Assembly (NCBI GenBank): GCA_022360335.1
Contig: JAKSCZ010000059.1
Location: 1-5,340, forward strand
Direction of reading: 5' to 3'
DNA length: 5,340 nt
From: Pseudomonadota bacterium
Lineage (GTDB): Bacteria; Pseudomonadota; Gammaproteobacteria; Steroidobacterales; Woeseiaceae
Position numbers and translations under genes: made by a program. Positions within the stretch are counted from its first letter, which is position 1. Every line of letters begins with the position of its first letter. Shown here piece after piece: positions 1-5,340 of this stretch. The notes beneath the pieces are model-generated. The model was not told the DNA's origin, did no database searches, and saw nothing but the letters and a program-made list of their open reading frames with translations.

Positions 1-436
1 GGCGCTGGGTTTCGCCGGCGCGCGCTGCGGCGCCGTTGCCGGCCGGGCCGAGGTCATCGAGCTGCTCTCCGCGGTCCAGGCGCCCTATGCATTGGCCACG
101 CCCGTCGTCGAGTGCGTCGAGGACGCGTTCCGGAGCGAGCAACTGGCGCTCGCGGAAGCGACCGTCGCCGGAGTAATCGGCGAACGCGAGCGCCTGGCCG
201 CGGCACTGGCCGGCTACGACTTCGTCTCGAAAGTCTGGCCCAGCGACGCCAACTTCCTGCTCGTCCGGGTAGCCGACGCGAAGCGCGTCATGCGGGCTTG
301 CGCGCGCGACAACGTGCTGCTCAGGCACTTCGGCGGCGATCTCGACGACTGTATTCGCATTACGGTCGGCAGCCGCGGCGAGAACGACCGGCTGCTCGAT
401 ATTCTCGACGGAATCGGGGAAACGGCGGATGGCTGA
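1..436 (+). CDS. hisC: Histidinol-phosphate aminotransferase, C-terminal part (5' end outside window)
   Basis: This is the end of the PLP-dependent aminotransferase that converts imidazole acetol phosphate plus glutamate to histidinol phosphate. The frame is read from base 2 and gives 144 residues before the TGA at 434-436, matching the part of E. coli HisC that follows the PLP-binding lysine. The window opens on what should be the residue just after that lysine: the first residues ALGFAGARCG align with the segment following the SK pair, and the Arg at window residue 8 corresponds to the PLP-phosphate-binding arginine. APYALATP and, near the end, IRITVGS (Arg codon 356-358, the substrate-carboxylate arginine) are family hallmarks. 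The internal ATG codons are not starts; the real start lies upstream. The 3' end overlaps hisB by 8 nt. Identity is confident; the lysine itself is not visible. Confidence 0.95.
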   Translation, partial: ALGFAGARCGAVAGRAEVIELLSAVQAPYALATPVVECVEDAFRSEQLALAEATVAGVIGERERLAAALAGYDFVSKVWPSDANFLLVRVADAKRVMRACARDNVLLRHFGGDLDDCIRITVGSRGENDRLLDILDGIGETADG

Positions 437-1502
437 AAAAGTCCTTTTCATCGATCGCGACGGCACGCTCATCGTCGAGCCCGGGGACTTCCAGGTCGAC
501 AGCCCCGCCAAGGTCAGGCTCGTCGAGGACGTCATCTCGTCCCTCCTGACACTGCGCGACCACGGCTATCGCTTCGTCATGGTGAGCAATCAGGACGGCC
601 TCGGCACCGACGCGTTCCCGCAGGACGACTTCGACGGAGCCCACGGGCTGGCGATGAGCCTGTTCGAGACGCAGGGGCTCCGGTTCGACGCGGTGTTCAT
701 CTGTCCCCACCTGCCCGAAGACAATTGCGAATGCCGCAAACCCCGGGCGGGCCTGCTGACGGGGTACCTTGCGGCCCACGCGATCGATCCGTCCGCGTCC
801 GCCGTCGTCGGCGACCGCGAGACCGACATGGAACTCGCGGCGCGTATCGGCATCGCGGGGATCCCGGTCAACTGCGACCTCGACGGCGCGCTCACGTGGC
901 CGCAGATTGCCGACCAGCTCTGCTTCTGCGGCCGCAGGGCCGAGATCGACAGGGATACCAACGAGACACGCATCCGCGTGGCGCTGGACCTCGACTCGAC
1001 ACGCGCAACGGCGATCGACACGGGGATCGGCTTCTTCGATCACATGCTCGAGCAGATCGCCGGGCACGGCGGATTCGGACTCAGGCTGACCTGCGAGGGC
1101 GACCTCGAGGTCGACGAGCATCACACCGTCGAGGACGTGGCGATCTGCCTGGGAAGCGCGATGCGCGAGGCGCTCGGCAACAAGTACGGGATCGGCCGCT
1201 ACGGCTTCCTGCTGCCGATGGACGAGAGCCAGGCGAAGGTCGCGCTCGATCTGTCGGGGCGTGCCGCGTTTGCGTTCACCGGCGAATTTCCGCGCGACAA
1301 GGTCGGAGCGCTGTCGACCGAAATGGTCGTGCACTTCTTCCGCTCGCTGGCCGGATCGCTGGGCGCGGCGTTGCATATCGAGGTCAGCGGCGAAAACACG
1401 CACCACATGGTCGAAGCCTGTTTCAAGTCGGTCGGCCGGGCCCTGCGGCAGGCGATACGGCGCGACGGCACCGGCCTGCCGTCCACCAAAGGCGCGTTGT
1501 GA
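429..1502 (+). CDS. hisB: Bifunctional histidinol-phosphatase / imidazoleglycerol-phosphate dehydratase
   Basis: The protein carries two activities of histidine synthesis: dehydration of imidazole glycerol phosphate (C-terminal half) and dephosphorylation of histidinol phosphate (N-terminal half). It has 357 residues against about 355 in E. coli, and the two align almost throughout. The N-terminal HAD phosphatase domain (about 1-165) shows the nucleophile motif DRDGT with Asp9 and Asp11, the SNQDG motif near 53-57, a zinc-binding cluster Cys92-x-His94...Cys100-x-Cys102, Lys104, and GDRETD with Asp129/Asp133. The dehydratase domain (about 170-357) shows GFFDHML (His205), DEHHTVED (229-236), STEM (Glu298), HFF (His302) and HHMVE (325-329), which supply the metal-binding His/Glu set. 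Residues 165-167 at the domain linker read Cys-Phe-Cys, which E. coli HisB lacks; I attach no function to this. The ATG start lies 8 nt inside hisC behind a GGGGA stretch, and the stop overlaps the hisH start as GTGA. Fusion of the two domains is typical of gammaproteobacteria and a few other groups. Confidence 0.97.
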   Translation: MAEKVLFIDRDGTLIVEPGDFQVDSPAKVRLVEDVISSLLTLRDHGYRFVMVSNQDGLGTDAFPQDDFDGAHGLAMSLFETQGLRFDAVFICPHLPEDNCECRKPRAGLLTGYLAAHAIDPSASAVVGDRETDMELAARIGIAGIPVNCDLDGALTWPQIADQLCFCGRRAEIDRDTNETRIRVALDLDSTRATAIDTGIGFFDHMLEQIAGHGGFGLRLTCEGDLEVDEHHTVEDVAICLGSAMREALGNKYGIGRYGFLLPMDESQAKVALDLSGRAAFAFTGEFPRDKVGALSTEMVVHFFRSLAGSLGAALHIEVSGENTHHMVEACFKSVGRALRQAIRRDGTGLPSTKGAL

Positions 1503-2098
1503 GCGAGGTCGCGATCATCGACAGCGGCGGCGCCAACATCGCCTCGCTGCTCTATGCGCTCGAACGTCTCGGCGCCGCTGCCGAACTCACCGCGGACGCC
1601 GACGCGATCCGCAACGCAGAGCGCGTCCTGCTGCCCGGCGTCGGCGCTGCGAAGGATGCCATGCGGCGCTTGCGGGATGCGCAGCTCGTCGACGTGGTCC
1701 GGGCGCTCGAGCAACCCGTCCTCGGGATCTGTCTCGGCATGCAACTGCTGTGCGAGGCGTCGGAAGAGGAAGACGTCGAATGCCTCGGTATCGTGCCCGG
1801 CGTCGCCCGCAAGCTTGCCGTCGGCGAAGGATATGCGGTCCCGAACATGGGCTGGTGCGCGACGACCGTTACCCGCCCGCACCCGGTACTCGACGGCATC
1901 GGCGACGGCGGCTGGTTCTACTTCCTGCACAGTTACGCATTGCCGGTTTCGGTGACGACGATCGCGACGGCACGCCACTCGGATGAGTTCGCGGCCGTCC
2001 TCGAAAAGGACAACTTCGTTGCCGCACAATTTCACCCGGAACGCTCGTCGGCCGACGGCGCGAGACTGTTGCGCAATTTCCTGGGATGGCAGCCGTGA
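1499..2098 (+). CDS. hisH: Imidazole glycerol phosphate synthase, glutamine amidotransferase subunit
   Basis: HisH hydrolyses glutamine and passes ammonia through HisF, with which it forms the cytoplasmic IGP synthase; the complex turns PRFAR into IGP and AICAR. The 199-residue product (E. coli: 196) is a class I glutamine amidotransferase. The oxyanion motif LLPGVG is at 44-49, the nucleophile Cys78 lies in GICLGMQ, and His179 and Glu181 of the triad lie in QFHPERS. The segment FYFLHSYA (140-147) is also typical. The start is GTG at 1499-1501: it is the only near-cognate codon giving the normal short N-terminus (SEVAIIDSGGANIASL), and it overlaps the hisB TGA by 4 nt, which suggests translational coupling by termination-reinitiation. 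Only a weak Shine-Dalgarno-like AAGG is seen upstream. The 3' end overlaps hisA by 4 or 13 nt, depending on the hisA start. Confidence 0.97.
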   Translation: MSEVAIIDSGGANIASLLYALERLGAAAELTADADAIRNAERVLLPGVGAAKDAMRRLRDAQLVDVVRALEQPVLGICLGMQLLCEASEEEDVECLGIVPGVARKLAVGEGYAVPNMGWCATTVTRPHPVLDGIGDGGWFYFLHSYALPVSVTTIATARHSDEFAAVLEKDNFVAAQFHPERSSADGARLLRNFLGWQP

Positions 2099-2835
2099 GG
2101 ATCGTCCCCGCGATCGATCTCAAGGACGGCAGGTGCGTGCGGCTGTTCCAGGGCGATTTCGACAGGACGACCGAGTACTCGGCGAACCCGGCCGAGATCG
2201 GCCGGCGATTCTCGCAACTCGACGTGGCCGACCTGCACGTCGTCGATCTCGACGGCGCGAGATCGGGCGCCCAGAAGAACCGCGCGATCGTCACCGAGAT
2301 CGCCGCCCTGTCCGGGCTCGGCGTGCAGCTCGGCGGCGGCATCCGCGGGCACGACGACGTTGCGGGCTGGCTCGACGCAGGGGTGTCGCGGTGCGTGCTC
2401 GGCAGCGTCGCAGTCTACGAACCGGAAGTCGTGACGGGCTGGCTCGACGACTTCGGCGCCGATCGCATCGTACTGGCGCTCGACGTACGCCTGGCGCGAG
2501 ACGGAACGCCGATGCTGACGGCCGGAGGATGGACCGAGGAATCGGGTATCACGCTCTGGGACTCTCTCGACCGTTACGACGCCGCGGGTGCGAAGCACGT
2601 GTTGTGCACCGACGTCTCCCGCGACGGGACCATGGCGGGTCCCAATTTCGCCCTGTACGGCCGCATCCTCGAACGATACCCGGCGCTGCAGCTGCAGGCC
2701 TCGGGCGGCGTGCGCGACATCGACGACCTGGAGTTGTTGCGCGAGATCGGCGTGCCCGCCGCGATAACGGGCCGCGCCCTGCTCGACGGCAAGATCACCC
2801 CGCAGGAGATAGCCTCATTCCGGCGAAGCGAATAA
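2086..2835 (+). CDS. hisA: ProFAR isomerase, phosphoribosylformimino-5-aminoimidazole carboxamide ribotide isomerase
   Basis: HisA isomerises the aminoaldose ProFAR to the aminoketose PRFAR, the substrate of the HisHF synthase. The 249-residue (beta/alpha)8 barrel has the two catalytic aspartates expected at the ends of strands 1 and 5: Asp11 in VPAIDL and Asp133 in LALDVR. Phosphate-binding motifs LGGGIR (82-87) and ASGGVR (205-210) are present, as are GGW (147-149) and CTDVSRDGTMAGPN (174-187), closely matching E. coli HisA. Two starts are possible. ATG 2086 gives a 13-nt overlap with hisH. GTG 2095 gives a 246-residue protein and the same GTGA overlap seen at hisB-hisH, with GGGA about 8 nt upstream; E. 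coli HisA (245 residues) begins near this second site. The ATG is given here, but the GTG is about equally plausible. The 3' end overlaps the inferred hisF start by 19 nt. Confidence 0.96.
   Translation: MAAVRIVPAIDLKDGRCVRLFQGDFDRTTEYSANPAEIGRRFSQLDVADLHVVDLDGARSGAQKNRAIVTEIAALSGLGVQLGGGIRGHDDVAGWLDAGVSRCVLGSVAVYEPEVVTGWLDDFGADRIVLALDVRLARDGTPMLTAGGWTEESGITLWDSLDRYDAAGAKHVLCTDVSRDGTMAGPNFALYGRILERYPALQLQASGGVRDIDDLELLREIGVPAAITGRALLDGKITPQEIASFRRSE
2804..2808 (+). promoter_or_regulatory. Shine-Dalgarno AGGAG that decides the hisF start
   Basis: AGGAG lies inside the 3' end of hisA, 8 nt before the ATT at 2817-2819. The spacing fits initiation at that ATT; it would be 5 nt for the CTC just before it. 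No ATG, GTG or TTG in the hisF frame is placed to use this site. As it also encodes hisA residues (Gln-Glu), it could be coincidental, but its position fits the homology-based start of HisF. Confidence 0.6.
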
Positions 2836-3584
2836 TCCCGTGCCTCGACGTTCGCGACGGCGTCGTCGTCAAAGGCGTGCAGTTCCGTAACCACCGGGTC
2901 GTCGGCGACATCCTGGAACTCGCCGCACGCTACTGCGACGAAGGCGCCGACGAACTCGTCTTCTACGACATCACCGCGAGTCCCGACGAGCGCACGGTCG
3001 ATCGCAGCTGGGTGAGCAATGTCGCCCGGGTACTCGATATCCCGTTCTGCGTCGCAGGCGGCATCAGGAGCGTCGCCGACGCGGAAGACGTGCTCAACAA
3101 GGGCGCCGACAAAGTGTCGATCAACTCCCCTGCGCTGGCCGACCCGGCGCTGATCTCGAGACTTGCGGCCCGCTTCGGTTCGCAGTGCGTCGTCATCGGC
3201 ATCGACAGCCATGCCGAGAACTCCGACTGGTTCGTCTACCGGTACACCGGCGACCCCGACAAGACGGCGGCGGCCCAGCGCCGTACCCTCGACTGGGTCG
3301 GTGAGGTGCAGGCGCGCGGCGCCGGCGAGATCGTGTTGAACTGCATGAACCGGGACGGCGTCCGGCGCGGTTACGATTGCGCCCAGCTGGCCGCGGTGCG
3401 GGCGGTTTGCGACGTTCCCCTGATCGCATCGGGCGGCGCCGGGGCGCCCGGGCATTTCCTGGAAGTCTGCGAGACGGCGGGCGTGGACGGCGCCCTGGCG
3501 GCCAGCGTCTTCCACGGCGGCGAGATTCCGATTCCGGACCTGAAGCGCTTCCTGTCCGGCGCCGGCGTCGACATTCGTATCTGA
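2817..3584 (+). CDS. hisF: Imidazole glycerol phosphate synthase, cyclase subunit (apparent ATT start)
   Basis: HisF is the barrel subunit of IGP synthase; it uses ammonia from HisH to convert PRFAR to IGP and AICAR. Read from ATT 2817 the product has 255 residues (E. coli: 258). The catalytic acids fall exactly at the classical numbers, Asp11 in PCLDVRDG and Asp130 in VIGIDS. Also present are FRNH, ELVFYDITAS (46-55), the phosphate-binding AGGIRS (80-85) and ASGGAG (204-209), GAGEIVLN (168-175) and AASVFH (228-233). The start is unusual: the reading frame is open far upstream through hisA in an out-of-frame shadow, but has no ATG, GTG or TTG between that shadow and the conserved N-terminus. 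The first in-frame downstream GTG (2877) would delete strand 1 and Asp11. ATT aligns with the initiator Met of E. coli HisF (M-L-A-K-R-I-I-P versus I-P-A-K-R-I-I-P) and has AGGAG 8 nt upstream. CTC at 2814 is a less likely alternative. Function is certain; the initiation codon is inferred. Confidence 0.93.
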   Translation: MPAKRIIPCLDVRDGVVVKGVQFRNHRVVGDILELAARYCDEGADELVFYDITASPDERTVDRSWVSNVARVLDIPFCVAGGIRSVADAEDVLNKGADKVSINSPALADPALISRLAARFGSQCVVIGIDSHAENSDWFVYRYTGDPDKTAAAQRRTLDWVGEVQARGAGEIVLNCMNRDGVRRGYDCAQLAAVRAVCDVPLIASGGAGAPGHFLEVCETAGVDGALAASVFHGGEIPIPDLKRFLSGAGVDIRI

Positions 3585-3595
3585 GGACCTCCCCA

Positions 3596-3889
3596 ATGCA
3601 ACCCGACATCCAGTTCATCGCGCGTCTCGAAACGATCGTCAGGGAGCGCCTCGAAGCCGGCGGCGATACGAGCTACACGGCGCGGCTGGCCGCTGCCGGC
3701 ACCCGGCGCATCGCCCAGAAGATCGGCGAGGAAGGCGTCGAACTCGCCCTGGCCGCGGCAGCCGGATCGAAGCAGGAGACGATCGACGAGGCCGCGGATC
3801 TCGTCTACCACCTGCTCGTGCTTCTGGCCGAACGCGGCCTCAGTCTCGAGGACGTCGCCGCGCGGCTGCAGGTGCGCCACGAAGCGTGA
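3596..3889 (+). CDS. hisE: Phosphoribosyl-ATP pyrophosphohydrolase, stand-alone
   Basis: HisE hydrolyses phosphoribosyl-ATP to phosphoribosyl-AMP and pyrophosphate, the second step of the pathway. The 97-residue product corresponds to the C-terminal domain of E. coli HisIE and to free-standing HisE proteins. It has the alpha-helical MazG-like fold signature: TSYTARL (25-31), GTRRIAQKIGEEGVE (35-49, with the E46-x-x-E49 metal motif), and EAADLVYHLLVLL (65-77, with E65-x-x-D68). The start is ATG 3596 with AGGA (3584-3587) 8 nt upstream, partly overlapping the hisF stop; the gap to hisF is 11 nt, so it is the last gene of this operon. No cyclohydrolase (HisI) domain precedes it and there is no room for one before hisF. 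The C-terminal RHEA ends normally. Its last 50 bases are overlapped antisense by the short frame running down from lysA. Confidence 0.96.
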   Translation: MQPDIQFIARLETIVRERLEAGGDTSYTARLAAAGTRRIAQKIGEEGVELALAAAAGSKQETIDEAADLVYHLLVLLAERGLSLEDVAARLQVRHEA

Positions 3890-3977
3890 GTCGTTCCGCG
3901 ACGTAGTCGACGCCCGCTTCCTCGAGCATCCAGACGGCCCGTTGCGCGCGCGTCTGCGGAGCCCGGAACAGTTTCAT
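3840..3977 (-). pseudogene. Truncated N-terminus of a glutathione S-transferase-like protein
   Basis: A 45-codon reading frame starts at ATG 3977-3975, overlapping the lysA stop as ATGA, and ends at TGA 3842-3840. The first ~28 residues (MKLFRAPQT, then RAQRAVWMLEEAG and VDYVAE) read like the first beta strand and helix of the thioredoxin-fold domain of glutathione S-transferases, where patterns such as MKLY.AP.SR..R..W.LEE.G..Y are common; the following RLTLRG could still fit. From about position 3889 downward it is antisense to the end of hisE, becomes Ala/Arg-rich and stops, so the rest of a ~200-residue protein is missing. It is preceded by AGGAGG with a 7-nt spacer. It therefore looks like a gene start cut off by a deletion or rearrangement, or less likely a short peptide still made. 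I saw no continuation in other minus-strand frames. Family assignment is by pattern memory only. The 84 bases between hisE and lysA hold nothing else that I can see. Confidence 0.5.
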
Positions 3978-5340
3978 AGAACGACCTCCTCCGCGACCTC
4001 CCGCAGGTTGTAGCGCGAACTCATGACATAGCCGTACGCACCCGCATTGGCGATCAGGATAACATCGCCTTCTTCGGTGGGCGGCAGCAGGCGATCGCTG
4101 CCGAGCCGGTCGCCCGTCTCGCAGATCGGCCCGACGATCGTCACGGTTTCGCTCGGCGCCTCGTCGGCTCGCGTCAGGTTGACGATCTCGTGATACGCGC
4201 CGTACAGCGCCGGACGGATCAGCGAATTCATCCCCGTGCCGACGCCGATGTAGCGCATCTCGCCCTTGCCTTTCGTCTGCGTGACGTGCGTCAGCAGTAC
4301 GCCGGCGCGCGACACGATATAGCGGCCGGGTTCCAGCCACAGCTTGTATTGCGGGTAGGTCTGCCTGATCTCGGCCAGCGTCGCGTCGACGGCGCCGAGA
4401 TCGATCGGCCTGTCGCCGGGTTTCTCGGGGACGCCGAGCCCGCCGCCGAGGTCGATCGTCTCGACACCCGGGAACTGCTCCGCGATCTGCACGAGCTCGC
4501 CGGCAACCGTGCGCCAGTTGTTCGGGTCGAGAATCCCGCTTCCCGAATGCGCATGAATGCCGACGACTTCGGCGCCCGCGGCGCCGACCAGCCGCTTCAG
4601 TTCCGCGACCTCGAAACGCGGTATGCCGAATTTGGCGTGCACGCCGGCCGTCTTGACGTGCTCGTGATGGCCGCGCCCCTGCCCGGGATCGATGCGCACG
4701 AACAGCCGGCTGCCCCTGAACACGTCGGGCCAGGCCTGCAACGGGAACAGATTGTCGAGCGTGACCTGCAATCCCCTGCCGATCCCCCACGCGTATTCTT
4801 CGCGGGGCGCGAAGTTCGGCGTAAACAGGATACGCGACGGGTCCAGGTCCGGGATGACGTCCCCGAGCCAACGGACCTCGCCGGGCGAGACGCATTCGAA
4901 ATCCACCCCGACCGAATCGACGGCGCGCAGCAGGTCCGCATTGAAGTTCGCCTTGACGGCGTACAGGATACGATCGACGTTTTCGAGCCGCGTCAGGTCG
5001 GTCGCGGCCTCGATCACGCTCTCGCGGTCGTACACGTAGGCGTTGAGCCGTTCGTTCGCGAGCTTCAGGAGCGTGGAACGCTTGCGCATCCACCAGGTGT
5101 CCGCCGCTCGGGCCGCGGGCTCGTCCCCGGCGAACAGGCGCTCCCAGCTGGGACCGAAGACTTCGTTCGACCCCGTCTTCCTGATGATCGACGAATGCAG
5201 TTTGCCGACCAGCCGCGGTCCCTGCTGCTTGTCGACGACGAAGCTGAGATTCAGGTCGTTCGCCGCCTGCGACATCAGGTGAATACGCTCCTCCTCGAAG
5301 ACTTCGAGCGCGGGCGCCATACGCGGCATGATCGTCCGGA
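3974..5340 (-). CDS. lysA: Bifunctional aspartate kinase / diaminopimelate decarboxylase, C-terminal part (5' end outside window)
   Basis: The frame runs without a stop to the window edge and ends at TGA 3976-3974. Counting from the Met at 5329, about the first 50 residues (MAPALEVFEEERIHLMSQAANDLNLSFVVD, then RLVGKLHSSI) resemble the last ACT domain of an aspartokinase. A ~40-residue linker with FGPSWERLF follows, then a full fold-type III PLP decarboxylase. That domain has YAVKAN with PLP Lys126, GIHAHSGSG (257-265), DLGGGLG (293-299), EPGRY (333-337), the active-site CETGD (403-407) and NAGAYGYVMSSRYN (428-441). This is the architecture of the fused enzymes known from Xanthomonadales and some other bacteria: aspartate phosphorylation, the first step of the aspartate family pathway, and decarboxylation of meso-diaminopimelate to lysine. 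The kinase catalytic domain should lie beyond 5340, so the Met at 5329 is internal. The ACT remnant suggests allosteric control, probably by lysine. The gene converges on the his operon and overlaps a downstream ATG by 4 nt. Confidence 0.93.
   Translation of the reverse strand, partial: RTIMPRMAPALEVFEEERIHLMSQAANDLNLSFVVDKQQGPRLVGKLHSSIIRKTGSNEVFGPSWERLFAGDEPAARAADTWWMRKRSTLLKLANERLNAYVYDRESVIEAATDLTRLENVDRILYAVKANFNADLLRAVDSVGVDFECVSPGEVRWLGDVIPDLDPSRILFTPNFAPREEYAWGIGRGLQVTLDNLFPLQAWPDVFRGSRLFVRIDPGQGRGHHEHVKTAGVHAKFGIPRFEVAELKRLVGAAGAEVVGIHAHSGSGILDPNNWRTVAGELVQIAEQFPGVETIDLGGGLGVPEKPGDRPIDLGAVDATLAEIRQTYPQYKLWLEPGRYIVSRAGVLLTHVTQTKGKGEMRYIGVGTGMNSLIRPALYGAYHEIVNLTRADEAPSETVTIVGPICETGDRLGSDRLLPPTEEGDVILIANAGAYGYVMSSRYNLREVAEEVVL
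3985..3990 (-). promoter_or_regulatory. Consensus Shine-Dalgarno before the GST-like fragment
   Basis: On the minus strand the sequence AGGAGG is followed by a 7-nt spacer and ATG (3977-3975). It is the best match to the anti-Shine-Dalgarno consensus that I noticed in this window. It also encodes Glu-Glu near the end of the decarboxylase (EEVVL), so some of it could be explained by coding constraint. Confidence 0.6.

Noticed and set aside
360..1406. Long minus-strand open frame opposite hisB
   Set aside because: It is an Arg/Ala/Val-rich antisense shadow caused by high G+C at third codon positions; it shows no recognisable domain, whereas the plus strand encodes a full HisB with all motifs.
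725..1498. In-frame extension of the hisH frame upstream through hisB
   Set aside because: The segment is arginine-rich shadow sequence lying within hisB; HisH homology starts only at the GTG at 1499.
1983..2816. In-frame extension of the hisF frame through hisA from an upstream ATG
   Set aside because: The residues are Arg-rich shadow of hisA with no homology to HisF; using this ATG would add about 278 unrelated residues.
2574..3596. Long minus-strand open frame opposite hisA/hisF
   Set aside because: It is a low-complexity antisense shadow without domain signature; hisF on the plus strand explains the sequence.
3371..3880. Minus-strand frame opposite hisE as a possible continuation of the GST-like fragment
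   Set aside because: It lies in another frame, has no GST-like C-terminal helices that I can recognise, and mirrors hisE/hisF codons.
3931..3956. CAGACG...CGTCTG inverted repeat as an intrinsic terminator
   Set aside because: The stem is only 6 bp with a 14-nt loop and no U-tract on either strand; it lies inside the GST-like coding remnant and is expected by chance in GC-rich DNA.
1..5340. CRISPR array, tRNA/rRNA genes, insertion sequence or phage elements
   Set aside because: No regularly spaced repeats, cloverleaf-like segment, transposase motifs or terminal inverted repeats were seen; coding genes occupy nearly all bases.

Overview
The window is a high-GC bacterial chromosome segment (roughly two-thirds G+C by eye) filled almost completely by two biosynthetic blocks facing each other. 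The protein set (bifunctional HisB with an N-terminal phosphatase domain, gammaproteobacterial-type HisH/HisA/HisF, and a fused aspartate kinase-diaminopimelate decarboxylase) suggests a high-GC gammaproteobacterium, perhaps near the Xanthomonadales or related deep lineages. This placement is inferred from family resemblance only; there is no rRNA gene here.

Left block, plus strand, positions 1-3889: the distal part of a histidine operon in the order hisC (3' end only), hisB, hisH, hisA, hisF, hisE. Neighbouring genes overlap at every junction except hisF-hisE, where the gap is 11 nt, so translation is probably coupled. HisH and HisF form the imidazole glycerol phosphate synthase. HisA feeds it the isomerised substrate PRFAR. 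HisE performs an early step (PR-ATP pyrophosphohydrolysis). HisB performs the dehydratase and histidinol-phosphatase steps, and HisC the transamination between them. The cyclohydrolase HisI, often fused to HisE, is not in the window. No promoter lies in the window; it would be upstream.

Right block, minus strand, positions 5340-3840: the C-terminal part of a bifunctional aspartate kinase/diaminopimelate decarboxylase (the first committed and the last steps of lysine synthesis). Its stop codon overlaps, as ATGA, the start of a very short reading frame with a strong Shine-Dalgarno sequence. That frame reads like the first ~30 residues of a glutathione S-transferase-type protein, then enters hisE in antisense and stops. 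The two blocks converge with no recognisable intrinsic terminator between them.

Most of the window is ordinary core metabolism, and I see no new multi-gene system. The points worth a second look are: (1) hisF has no ATG/GTG/TTG start that preserves its catalytic N-terminus and appears to begin at an ATT codon behind a well-placed AGGAG; (2) the truncated GST-like start behind lysA; (3) HisE alone, without HisI, at the end of the operon.
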